Part shown: positions 8,851 to 19,777 of the stretch, piece after piece
How positions within the stretch are numbered: the stretch's first letter is position 1
Layout: each line of letters begins with the position of its first letter
Assembly: GCF_030687895.1 (NCBI RefSeq)
Contig: NZ_CP117452.1
Location: 3,489,501-3,553,500 of the forward strand
Length of the DNA: 64,000 bases
Direction: 5' to 3'
From: Pseudomonas sp. FP198
GTDB taxonomy: Bacteria; Pseudomonadota; Gammaproteobacteria; Pseudomonadales; Pseudomonadaceae
Program-made: the position numbers and the translations under genes
Notes under the pieces: generated by a model
Told to the model about the DNA's origin: nothing
What the model saw: only the letters and a program-made list of their open reading frames with translations
Database searches by the model: none

Positions 8851-10425
8851 ATGAGCGACAACCTGATCGAAATCCGCAACCTGAACGTGGCCTTCAACGA
8901 CCAACCGGTAGTGCGCGACCTGTGCCTGGATATCCGCCCTGGCGAATGCCTGGCCCTGGTGGGCGAATCCGGCTCAGGCAAGTCGGTGACGGCGCACTCG
9001 ATTCTGCAATTGCTGACCGACAGCGGCGCACGCACCACCGGCAGCATTCGTTATCGAGGCCAGGAACTGGTGGGCGCCGAGGCCAAGACCTTGCGTGAGT
9101 TGCGCGGCAATCGGATCGCAATGATTTTCCAGGAGCCGATGACGTCGCTGAATCCATTGCACAGCGTCGAAAAGCAGATTGGCGAGACGTTGATGCTGCA
9201 CAAGGGACTGGGCGGCAAAGCGGCGCGCCAGCGCATCCTGGAACTCCTCGACCTGGTGGGTATCCAGAACCCGGCCGAACGGCTCAAGGCCTATCCCCAC
9301 CAACTATCGGGCGGTCAGCGCCAGCGGGTCATGATCGCCATGGCCCTGGCCTGCGAACCGGAGTTGCTGATTGCCGACGAGCCGACCACTGCCTTGGACG
9401 TGACGGTGCAACGCAAGATTCTCCTGCTGCTCAAGTCATTGCAGCAGCGGCTCGGCATGTCCCTGCTGCTGATCAGCCATGACCTCAACCTGGTGCGCAG
9501 CATCGCCCAGCGGGTGTGCGTGATGAAGGCGGGAGAAATCGTCGAGCAGGCGCCTTGCGAAACGTTGTTCAGCGCACCGCAACACCCCTACAGCTGCGAA
9601 CTGCTGCACGCCGAGCCGGAAGGCGAAGCCCTGCCCCGGGACGAGCGTGAAGACGTGTTGCAGGTTGAGGATTTGCGGGTCAGCTTCCCCATCGGTGGCG
9701 GGCTGTTGCGGCGCAAGCAGTACCTGCGCGCCGTGGATGGCATCAGCCTGAGCATCCAGCGCGGCAAGACCCTGGGCATTGTTGGCGAATCCGGTTCCGG
9801 CAAGTCCACGCTCGGCCAGGCGATCCTGCGGTTGATCGAATCCGAAGGCAGCATCCGTTTTAGCGGCGCAGCCCTTGATCAGCTGTCGCAGAAAGAACTG
9901 CGGCCCTGGCGCAAGCAGATGCAAGTCGTCTTCCAGGACCCGTTTGGCAGTCTCAGCCCGCGAATGTCGGTGCAGCAGATCATCAGCGAAGGTCTGGAAG
10001 TCCACAGCAGGTCCAGCGCCGAGCAATGCGAAGCCCAGGTGATCCAGGCGCTCAAGGAAGTCGGCCTCGACCCGCAGAGCCGGCATCGTTACCCGCACGA
10101 GTTTTCCGGTGGCCAGCGTCAACGCATCGCCATCGCCCGGGCGCTGGTGCTCAAGCCCGCCCTGATCCTGCTGGACGAACCGACTTCGGCGCTGGATCGC
10201 ACGGTGCAGAAACAAGTGGTCGCCCTGCTCCGCCAGCTCCAGGAAAAACACGGCCTGACCTACCTGTTCATCAGCCACGACCTGGCGGTCGTGCGGGCCC
10301 TGGCCCATGACATGATCGTGATCAAGGACGGCAAGGTCGTCGAGCAAGGCGCCAGCCACGACGTTTTCGACTCACCCCGACACCCTTATACCCAGGAACT
10401 GCTGGCGGCGGCGCATCCGGGATAA
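8851..10425 (+). CDS. yejF: ABC transporter ATP-binding protein with two nucleotide-binding domains, YejF-like
   Basis: This 524-residue fused tandem ATPase energises the YejBE importer. Domain 1 has Walker A GESGSGKS, signature LSGGQRQR and Walker [13 protein letters not shown]. Domain 2 repeats [17 protein letters not shown] and [12 protein letters not shown]. Each domain ends with the peptide-transporter C-terminal extension (HPYSCELL and HPYTQELL). ATG 8851 was preferred to an in-frame TTG at 8833 because of the GGAG upstream. It is the last gene of the yej operon; the next gene is convergent. Confidence 0.93.
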   Translation: MSDNLIEIRNLNVAFNDQPVVRDLCLDIRPGECLALVGESGSGKSVTAHSILQLLTDSGARTTGSIRYRGQELVGAEAKTLRELRGNRIAMIFQEPMTSLNPLHSVEKQIGETLMLHKGLGGKAARQRILELLDLVGIQNPAERLKAYPHQLSGGQRQRVMIAMALACEPELLIADEPTTALDVTVQRKILLLLKSLQQRLGMSLLLISHDLNLVRSIAQRVCVMKAGEIVEQAPCETLFSAPQHPYSCELLHAEPEGEALPRDEREDVLQVEDLRVSFPIGGGLLRRKQYLRAVDGISLSIQRGKTLGIVGESGSGKSTLGQAILRLIESEGSIRFSGAALDQLSQKELRPWRKQMQVVFQDPFGSLSPRMSVQQIISEGLEVHSRSSAEQCEAQVIQALKEVGLDPQSRHRYPHEFSGGQRQRIAIARALVLKPALILLDEPTSALDRTVQKQVVALLRQLQEKHGLTYLFISHDLAVVRALAHDMIVIKDGKVVEQGASHDVFDSPRHPYTQELLAAAHPG

Positions 10426-10436
10426 GCCTGACCCGG

Positions 10437-11771
10437 TCAGGCTTCGCGGCGCTGGTCCAGGGTCTGGGCGAATTCGCCCATGACCTCCACCACCTGCTTC
10501 GCCCCCCGGTGGATGTCGAGGATGACGGTGCCAGCCTGGTTCGCCAGCTTCACGCCTTGCTCGGCCTTGGCGGTACTCGATTGCATGCTGCCCACCGCCT
10601 GCCTGGCCAGGTCGCGGTTCTTGCCGACCACTTCGGTAATGGCAACGGTCGCCTGGCTGGTGCGCCGGGCCAGATTGCGCACTTCATCGGCAACCACCGC
10701 GAAGCCGCGCCCCTGCTCACCGGCACGAGCGGCCTCGATGGCCGCATTGAGGGCAAGCAGGTTGGTCTGTTCCGCGATCCCCCGGATGGCGTCGACAATG
10801 TTGCCGATCTCTTCGGACTGCGCGCTGAGGGCGCTGATCCCGGTGGCGACCTGTTGCAGTTCATCGGCGATGCTTTGCACCACGGTCACGGTCTGCTGCA
10901 CGACGGCGGTGCCCAACTGGGTGTGCTCATCCGTCTGCCGGGACGTCTCGAAGGCCAACTGCGCCGCCTTTGATTCGGTCTGGCGTTGCTCGACTTCACG
11001 CGTGCTGTCGGTGGCAAACTTGACCACCCCGTACAAATGACCCTGGGCATCGTAGAGCGGGTTGTAGGTAGCCTGCAGCCAGACGGTGTTGCCGTGTCTG
11101 TCAACGCGCTGGAAAAGCCCGCTCTTGTATTCACCGCGATTCAGCCTGGCCCAGAAATCGCGATAGGCCTCGCCTTGAACTTCGCCAGGCTCACAGAAAA
11201 TCCGGTGGTGCTGGCCGCGAACTTCCTCCAGGCCATAACCCATGACCTTCTGGAAGTTGACGTTGGCATTGATGACATGACCGCCGAGATCGAATTCGAT
11301 CACCGCCATGGAGCGATCGATCGCCTGCATGAAACTCGACTCGGCCTGAGCCCGTAGCACGCGGTCGTTGATGTCGCGGCTGACCTGGATGATGCGTTCG
11401 ACCCTGGCGCGCTGATCGCGCACAGGAATGTAGCTGGCTTGCACCCACGACCCAAGGCCATCGCGCGCCAGATGAAGGTACTGCTGTTCGCTACCCTCAC
11501 CCTGCGCCAGTTGCTGCCATAACACCGCATATTCGCGACTGTTGGCGTACTCAGGCGCGCAGAACATCCGGTGATGCTTGCCGAGGATGTCCTCCAGCAC
11601 GTAGCCGGTCATATCCAGAAACAGCGCGTTGGCGCCAAGTATTTCGCCTGAAGGCGCGAACTCGACGATCGCCATCGATTGGTGAAAAGCCGTCCGCTCG
11701 GCTTCGAGAGAGGCCAGTGCGCCCTGGGTCTCGTGCAAGACGTCCTGATGTTTGCGAGTGCGAATGAACAT
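10437..11771 (-). CDS. Soluble PAS-PAS methyl-accepting chemotaxis protein (BdlA/Aer-like)
   Basis: The 444-residue cytoplasmic transducer has no transmembrane helix. Two PAS domains (each with [12 protein letters not shown] / [16 protein letters not shown] N-terminal caps and HHRMFC / HHRIFC motifs) lie at about residues 30-140 and 150-260. An MCP signalling domain follows, with the conserved hairpin tip [20 protein letters not shown]. The layout matches P. aeruginosa BdlA, which links redox or energy sensing to biofilm dispersal through CheA/CheW. The start ATG at 11771 was chosen; longer reading frames extend into the operator-like palindrome at 11872-11897. That site suggests regulation by a LitR/PplR-type light regulator. 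Confidence 0.9.
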   Translation of the reverse strand: MFIRTRKHQDVLHETQGALASLEAERTAFHQSMAIVEFAPSGEILGANALFLDMTGYVLEDILGKHHRMFCAPEYANSREYAVLWQQLAQGEGSEQQYLHLARDGLGSWVQASYIPVRDQRARVERIIQVSRDINDRVLRAQAESSFMQAIDRSMAVIEFDLGGHVINANVNFQKVMGYGLEEVRGQHHRIFCEPGEVQGEAYRDFWARLNRGEYKSGLFQRVDRHGNTVWLQATYNPLYDAQGHLYGVVKFATDSTREVEQRQTESKAAQLAFETSRQTDEHTQLGTAVVQQTVTVVQSIADELQQVATGISALSAQSEEIGNIVDAIRGIAEQTNLLALNAAIEAARAGEQGRGFAVVADEVRNLARRTSQATVAITEVVGKNRDLARQAVGSMQSSTAKAEQGVKLANQAGTVILDIHRGAKQVVEVMGEFAQTLDQRREA

Positions 11772-11871
11772 TGGGGTGCCGCTCCCGGTGACATGAGTGC
11801 TTGGCCGTAGCCGTTCGAAAGGCGGAATGCCTTCCCGAAGAGACACTATTAAGCCACCACCGCAGCAAAAG

Positions 11872-11897
11872 TTGTACATAATTTTTCTTATGTACAA
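11872..11897 (-). promoter_or_regulatory. TGTACA-N12-TGTACA operator, putative LitR/PplR light-response site (MCP gene)
   Basis: TTGTACATAA (11872-11881) and TTATGTACAA (11888-11897) form a perfect 10-bp inverted repeat with a 6-bp spacer. The two TGTACA hexamers start 18 bp apart. This fits T(G/A)TACA-N12-TGTA(C/T)A, which I recall as the PplR1-binding sequence of light-inducible genes in P. putida. It lies about 100 bp upstream of the chemotaxis transducer start. Confidence 0.6.
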
Positions 11898-11931
11898 TTT
11901 CTGAAGGAAAATTCGCTCACCTGTCCAAGGC

Positions 11932-12147
11932 TTAGTGCCAACCGATTTTCCAGCGTTCGCTGTCGGTCAGCTCACGCCAGTCCAGCATGGCCGATCGTCC
12001 GCTGTATACCGCCTGCAACTCAACCTGAACGGGGCGATCCTGTTCGTCACAGAGCAATTGGGTTACCAGGAAATGCTTTTCCCGATGGACAGGGTCGCAG
12101 GCGGTCCACTTGGAAAGGTGGAGTTTGCGAGGGTTGAATTTATTCAT
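11932..12147 (-). CDS. TIGR02450-type small Trp-rich protein
   Basis: The 71-residue protein begins [16 protein letters not shown] and has [11 protein letters not shown] in the middle and [10 protein letters not shown] at the end. These features match the TIGR02450 Trp-rich family, whose biochemical role is unknown. GGAGG four bases before the ATG makes the start clear. In other pseudomonads, as far as I recall, family members sit near photolyase and light-responsive genes. That fits the TGTACA operator 38-61 bp upstream. It is on the same strand as the downstream chemotaxis transducer, which has its own copy of the operator. Confidence 0.85.
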   Translation of the reverse strand: MNKFNPRKLHLSKWTACDPVHREKHFLVTQLLCDEQDRPVQVELQAVYSGRSAMLDWRELTDSERWKIGWH

Positions 12148-12184
12148 GAATCCTCCAGTGCCGTCGCAGATGGGCGTAAAAACA

Positions 12185-12208
12185 TGTACAGGTTATTTCA
12201 TATGTACA
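12185..12208 (-). promoter_or_regulatory. TGTACA-N12-TGTACA operator, putative LitR/PplR light-response site (Trp-rich gene)
   Basis: TGTACA hexamers at 12185-12190 and 12203-12208 again start 18 bp apart. The 12-bp spacer shares seven positions with the one at 11879-11890 when both are read on the minus strand. The site ends 38 bp upstream of the small Trp-rich gene and may also influence the divergent hbcR gene. Confidence 0.6.
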
Positions 12209-12349
12209 GTTTTTCCCATCGCAGTTCTGGCGGTAAAAACAGCCCCCTCCAGCAGACTCGCCCCCACTACAGAACGCCGAGTTTGATCAGGCATAATGCC
12301 GCGACTCATCCGAGGGTGCCGGCAAGCCCACCTCTTTTTGGAATGCCCG

Positions 12350-13766
<1,417 letters not shown>

Positions 13767-13768
<2 letters not shown>

Positions 13769-13790
13769 AGAGACTCAAGTCTCTTTTTTT
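13767..13790 (+). terminator. Intrinsic terminator overlapping the hbcR stop codon
   Basis: AAAGAGACT and AGTCTCTTT (9-bp stem, 2-base loop) are followed by TTTT. The stem begins inside the TAA stop codon of hbcR. Confidence 0.8.
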
Positions 13791-13819
13791 AGACTGTGGA
13801 TCTTGGAGCTCTGCGCGCT

Positions 13820-13904
13820 CTTCGCGAGCAGGCTCGCTCCCACAGGTATAGGGTTCTGTCAGTCCCCCAGCATTTCCTGTGGGAGCGAGCCTGCTCGCGA
13901 AGAG
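13820..13904. repeat. REP pair, GTGGGAGCGAG family (C-type arms)
   Basis: Two inverted copies of the Pseudomonas REP element (each about 25 bp, both with GAGCCTGCTC cores) face each other across about 30 bp between hbcR and the GntP permease gene. Confidence 0.9.
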
Positions 13905-14002
13905 GTCGGCCCCTCCAACAAAAATCTCAAAACAGAGAATAATCCTTTTCCCTCGCTTTTCAGTAACAAAATTTATCCTTATCTATCAGCGACTTAGCCA
14001 TC

Positions 14003-14018
14003 TGGCACAGATATCGCT
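14003..14018 (+). promoter_or_regulatory. Sigma-54 (-24/-12) promoter of the ketone-body genes
   Basis: TGGCACAGATATCGCT fits the consensus TGGCACG-N4-TTGCW with exact GG-to-GC spacing; the only deviations are at the base after TGGCAC and the second T before GC. It lies 54 bp before the permease start, next to a sigma-54 activator gene, so HbcR is the likely activator. Confidence 0.72.
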
Positions 14019-14071
14019 ATAGCCCTCCTCAAAGCCTTACCCACAACAATAACAATCCCAGGAGACACACC

Positions 14072-15463
14072 ATGAGTGTGATCATTGCCTTGGCAGCCCT
14101 GACGCTGCTGATGGTTGCCGCCTACCGTGGCTACAGCGTCATCCTCTTTGCCCCGATCGCCGCCCTCGGCGCGGTCCTGCTTACCGATCCATCCGCCGTC
14201 GCCCCCGCGTTCACCGGGGTGTTCATGGACAAGATGGTCGGCTTCATCAAACTCTATTTCCCGGTGTTCCTGCTTGGCGCGGTGTTTGGCAAGCTGATCG
14301 AGTTGTCGGGTTTCTCCCGCTCCATCGTCGCCGCGGCGATTCGCCTGCTGGGCACGCGCCAGGCCATGCTGGTGATCGTGCTGGTCTGCGCGTTGCTCAC
14401 TTATGGCGGCGTGTCGCTGTTCGTCGTGGTGTTCGCGGTGTACCCGTTCGCCGCGGAGATGTTCCGCCAGAGCAATATTCCCAAGCGGCTGATTCCAGCC
14501 ACCATCGCCCTCGGCGCATTCTCGTTTACCATGGACGCCCTGCCCGGCACGCCGCAGATCCAGAACATCATCCCCAGCACCTTCTTCAACACCACCGCCT
14601 GGGCGGCGCCGTGGCTGGGCGTGATCGGTACGATCTTCGTCTTCTGCTTCGGCATGCTGTTTTTGCAGCGCCAGCGCAACAAGGCCCAACGCGCCGGTGA
14701 AGGTTATGGCACCGAACTGCGCAACGAGCCGGAAACCGCCGAAGACATCAAGCTGCCCAACCCGTGGATCGCGGTTTCGCCGCTGCTGGCGGTAGGGATC
14801 ATGAACCTGTTGTTTACCCAGTGGATCCCGCAGTGGTACGGCAAGACTCACAGCCTGGCGCTGCCGGGCATGGCGACACCGGTGACCAGCGACATCGCCA
14901 AGCTCACCGCGATCTGGGCGGTACAGGCCGCCTTGCTGGTGGGTATTGTCATGGTGCTGCTGTTCGGCTTCCGCGCGATTCGCAGCAAACTGGCCGAAGG
15001 CAGCAAGAGCGCGGTGGGCGGTGCCTTGCTCGCCGCGATGAACACCGCCTCGGAATACGGTTTCGGTGCGGTGATCGCCTCGTTGCCGGGCTTCCTGGTG
15101 CTGGCCGACTGGCTCAAGAACATTCCCGATCCGCTGGTCAACGAAGCAGTCACCGTAACGCTACTGGCAGGCATCACCGGTTCCGCTTCGGGGGGCATGA
15201 GCATCGCCCTGGCGGCGATGTCCGAAACTTTCATCAGCGCCGCCCACGCCGCCAACATTCCCCTGGAAGTGCTGCACCGGGTGGCCGCCATGGCCAGCGG
15301 CGGCATGGACACCCTGCCCCACAACGGCGCGGTGATCACCTTGCTGGCCGTCACCGGCCTGACCCATCGTGAAGCCTACAAAGACATTTTCTGCATTACG
15401 CTGATCAAGACCCTCGCGGTGTTCTTCGTGATCGGTGTGTTCTACGCCACTGGCATTGTGTGA
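14072..15463 (+). CDS. GntP-family permease, probable 3-hydroxybutyrate/ketone-body transporter
   Basis: The 463-residue integral membrane protein has about 12 hydrophobic segments and GntP-type features (KLYFPVFLLGAVFGKLIE, YGGVSLFVVVFAVYPFA, MASGGMDTLPHNGAVITLL). GntP proteins are proton symporters for hydroxy acids. Its place directly downstream of hbcR and a sigma-54 promoter, and 7 bases upstream of hydroxybutyrate dehydrogenase, argues for uptake of 3-hydroxybutyrate rather than gluconate. A GGAG site precedes the ATG. Confidence 0.88.
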   Translation: MSVIIALAALTLLMVAAYRGYSVILFAPIAALGAVLLTDPSAVAPAFTGVFMDKMVGFIKLYFPVFLLGAVFGKLIELSGFSRSIVAAAIRLLGTRQAMLVIVLVCALLTYGGVSLFVVVFAVYPFAAEMFRQSNIPKRLIPATIALGAFSFTMDALPGTPQIQNIIPSTFFNTTAWAAPWLGVIGTIFVFCFGMLFLQRQRNKAQRAGEGYGTELRNEPETAEDIKLPNPWIAVSPLLAVGIMNLLFTQWIPQWYGKTHSLALPGMATPVTSDIAKLTAIWAVQAALLVGIVMVLLFGFRAIRSKLAEGSKSAVGGALLAAMNTASEYGFGAVIASLPGFLVLADWLKNIPDPLVNEAVTVTLLAGITGSASGGMSIALAAMSETFISAAHAANIPLEVLHRVAAMASGGMDTLPHNGAVITLLAVTGLTHREAYKDIFCITLIKTLAVFFVIGVFYATGIV

Positions 15464-15470
15464 GGTTTCC

Positions 15471-16247
15471 ATGACGACATTTCTTTCCGGCAAGACTGCC
15501 CTGGTCACCGGCTCCACCAGCGGCATCGGCCTGGGCATCGCCCTGAGCCTGGCCAAGGCCGGCGCCAACCTGATCCTCAATGGCTTCGGCGATGCCTCGG
15601 CGGTGATCGCCGAGGTCAAGCAGTTCGGTGGCAAGGTCGGCCATCATCCGGCCGATGTCAGCGACCCGGCACAGATTGCCGACATGCTCGCCTACGCCGA
15701 GCGCGATTTCGGCGGCGTGGACATCCTGGTGAACAATGCCGGGATCCAGCACGTGGCCGCAGTAGAGGATTTCCCGGTGGAGCGCTGGGATTCGATCATT
15801 GCCATCAACCTGTCCTCGGTGTTCCACGCCACTCGCCTGAGCCTGCCGGGCATGCGCGCCAAGGGCTGGGGACGGATCGTCAACGTCGCCTCGGTGCATG
15901 GCCAGGTCGGCTCGGTGGGCAAGGCCGCCTACGTCGCCGCGAAGCATGGGGTGATCGGGCTGACCAAGGTGGTTGGCCTGGAAACCGCCACCAGCAACGT
16001 GACCTGCAATGCAATCTGCCCAGGCTGGGTGCTGACGCCACTGGTGCAGAAACAGATCGACGACCGCATCGCCAGCGGCGTCGACCCGCAGCAGGCCCAG
16101 CACGATCTGTTGGCCGAGAAGCAACCGTCCCTGGAATTCGTCACCCCGCCGCAGCTGGGGGAACTGGTGCTGTTCCTCTGCAGCGAAGCCGGCAGCCAGG
16201 TGCGGGGCGCGGCGTGGAATGTTGATGGAGGATGGTTGGCGCAGTAA
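15471..16247 (+). CDS. hbdH: 3-hydroxybutyrate dehydrogenase
   Basis: The 258-residue short-chain dehydrogenase oxidises (R)-3-hydroxybutyrate to acetoacetate with NAD+. It has the NAD-binding motif TGSTSGIGLGIA near the N-terminus, NNAGIQHV, and the catalytic Ser-Tyr-Lys region ending in YVAAKHG. PGWVLTPLVQKQI and the C-terminal NVDGGWLAQ are typical of bacterial 3-hydroxybutyrate dehydrogenases. GAGG precedes the ATG, 7 bases after the permease stop, so the two are co-transcribed. The product would feed acetoacetyl-CoA synthetase encoded next. Confidence 0.93.
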   Translation: MTTFLSGKTALVTGSTSGIGLGIALSLAKAGANLILNGFGDASAVIAEVKQFGGKVGHHPADVSDPAQIADMLAYAERDFGGVDILVNNAGIQHVAAVEDFPVERWDSIIAINLSSVFHATRLSLPGMRAKGWGRIVNVASVHGQVGSVGKAAYVAAKHGVIGLTKVVGLETATSNVTCNAICPGWVLTPLVQKQIDDRIASGVDPQQAQHDLLAEKQPSLEFVTPPQLGELVLFLCSEAGSQVRGAAWNVDGGWLAQ

Positions 16248-16260
16248 CCCTCCGCGATCC

Positions 16261-16354
16261 CCGTGGCGAGGGCGCTTGCTCCCGCTCGGCTGCGTAGCGG
16301 CCGCCTATTGGGGCCTGCTTCGCAGTCCAGCGGGAGCAAGCTCCCTCGCCACGG
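16261..16354. repeat. Inverted repeat, GTGGCGAGGG family (GAGCTTGCTC-type)
   Basis: Outer arms CCGTGGCGAGGG...GCTTGCTCCCGCT and its inverse AGCGGGAGCAAGCTCCCTCGCC bracket an inner CTGCGTAGCGG segment. It sits between hbdH and the acetoacetyl-CoA synthetase gene, where it could uncouple their expression. Confidence 0.85.
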
Positions 16355-16425
16355 AAGCGCTTCTCGCCATAAATAACGCTGTGTGCTGCAATGTTCGCAA
16401 GCCCCGGAAAAACAAGAGGCACCCC

Positions 16426-18381
<1,956 letters not shown>

Positions 18382-18399
18382 GCATCGCAAACGATCTTC

Positions 18400-18517
18400 G
18401 TGGCGAGGGGATTTATCCCCGCTGGGCTGCGAAGCAGCCCTATGCTGACGTCTGACACATCGAGGTGGCTGGTTTCGGGCCGCTGCGCGCCCCAGCGGGG
18501 ATAAATCCCCTCGCCAC
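18400..18517. repeat. Inverted repeat, GTGGCGAGGGG family (GATTTATCC-type)
   Basis: Outer arms GTGGCGAGGGGATTTATCCC and its inverse lie about 118 bp apart, with an inner GGGCTGCGAAGCAGCCC palindrome. It lies between the convergent acetoacetyl-CoA synthetase and PilU-like genes. Confidence 0.9.
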
Positions 18518-18528
18518 AACGGGTCACC

Positions 18529-19644
18529 TCAGTCCATGAGCCCCCACTCCCCCGCCGGCGGATCGGCCGGCGGCGCGGCCCCCGTCTCCGCATGCAGCTT
18601 CAAGCGCAACCGCAGGTTGTTCGCCGAATCGGCATTTTTCAGCGCTTCTTCCTCGTCGATGGCGCCTTCGACCACCAGGTTGAACAATGCCTGGTCGAAC
18701 GTCTGCATGCCCAGTTCCTCGGATTTTTCCATGATGCCCTTGAGCTCGCCCAGCTCGTTGCGCCGGATCAGGTCGGCCACCGTCGGCGAGCCCAGCATCA
18801 CCTCCACCGCCGCCCGCCGCTGGCCACCGCGGGTGCGCACCAGGCGCTGGGAAACAAACGCCTTGAGGTTGTTGCCCAAATCGTGCAGCAGTTGCGCCCG
18901 GCGCTCTTCCGGGAAAAAATTGATCACCCGGTCCAAAGCCTGGTTGGCGTTGTGGGCATGCAGGGTGGAAATCACCAGATGGCCGGTATCGGCAAAGGCC
19001 AGGGCATGCTCCATGGTTTCCCGGTCGCGGATTTCGCCGATCAGCACCACGTCCGGCGCCTGGCGCAAGGTATTCTTGAGCGCGGCATGGAAACTGCGCG
19101 TATCCACCCCGACTTCCCGCTGGTTGACGATCGATTTTTTATGTCGATGGATATACTCCACCGGGTCCTCGATGGTGATGATATGACCGCTGCTGTTGCG
19201 GTTGCGGTAATCGATCAGCGCCGCCAGGGAGGTCGACTTGCCCGAACCCGTCGCACCGACGAACAACATCAGCCCCTGCTTCTGCATGATGGTTTCCAGC
19301 AGCACCTTGGGCAGCTTCAGGTCTTCGAAACGCGGGATGTCCAGCTTGACGTTGCGGATCACCATGGACACGTCGTTGCGCTGTTTGAAGATGTTGACCC
19401 GGAACCGCCCGACACCGGCCAGGGAAATCGCCAGGTTCATTTCCAGTTCCCGATCGAACTCAAGGCGCTGTTCGGCGTCCATCAATGACTCGGCGAGCCC
19501 GGCGATGTCGCCGACCTTGAACGCCTGGTTGCTCAGCGGCTTGAGCACACCTTCAAAACGCGCGCAGGGCGGTGCACCGGTGGACATGTAGAGGTCGGAA
19601 CCGTCCTGGCTTGCCAGGATGCGTAACAAGGGATCAATTTCCAT
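18529..19644 (-). CDS. PilT/PilU-family twitching-motility ATPase (PilU-like)
   Basis: The 371-residue hexameric secretion ATPase has Walker A FVGATGSGKSTS, Asp box TIEDPVEYIH, Walker B VVLIGEIRDRETM and His box LVISTLHAHNANQ. Its start (MEIDPLLRILASQDGSDLY) and its C-terminal ADSANNLRLRLKL resemble P. aeruginosa PilU more than PilT. Such ATPases power type IV pilus retraction from the cytoplasmic face of the inner membrane. No other pilus gene is present in this window, so it is an orphan copy. ATG 19644 was chosen over an in-frame TTG at 19671 to match the family N-terminus. Confidence 0.88.
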   Translation of the reverse strand: MEIDPLLRILASQDGSDLYMSTGAPPCARFEGVLKPLSNQAFKVGDIAGLAESLMDAEQRLEFDRELEMNLAISLAGVGRFRVNIFKQRNDVSMVIRNVKLDIPRFEDLKLPKVLLETIMQKQGLMLFVGATGSGKSTSLAALIDYRNRNSSGHIITIEDPVEYIHRHKKSIVNQREVGVDTRSFHAALKNTLRQAPDVVLIGEIRDRETMEHALAFADTGHLVISTLHAHNANQALDRVINFFPEERRAQLLHDLGNNLKAFVSQRLVRTRGGQRRAAVEVMLGSPTVADLIRRNELGELKGIMEKSEELGMQTFDQALFNLVVEGAIDEEEALKNADSANNLRLRLKLHAETGAAPPADPPAGEWGLMD

Positions 19645-19777
19645 GGCCTGAAAAACTTCCGCAAACTTCAATGGACACGTTGACCCGAGCCAGAAAACTT
19701 CAGATCAACCCGCGCTTACCTTCTCCAGAGGATAGTAGAAGCCGCAGCATCGACATGAACACCCAGGGACTCCCGTG

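Noticed and set aside
12185..12208. TGTACA elements as LexA or TyrR/PhhR boxes.
   Set aside because: LexA and TyrR sites have different spacings and sequences; the 18-bp TGTACA period fits the LitR/PplR pattern better.
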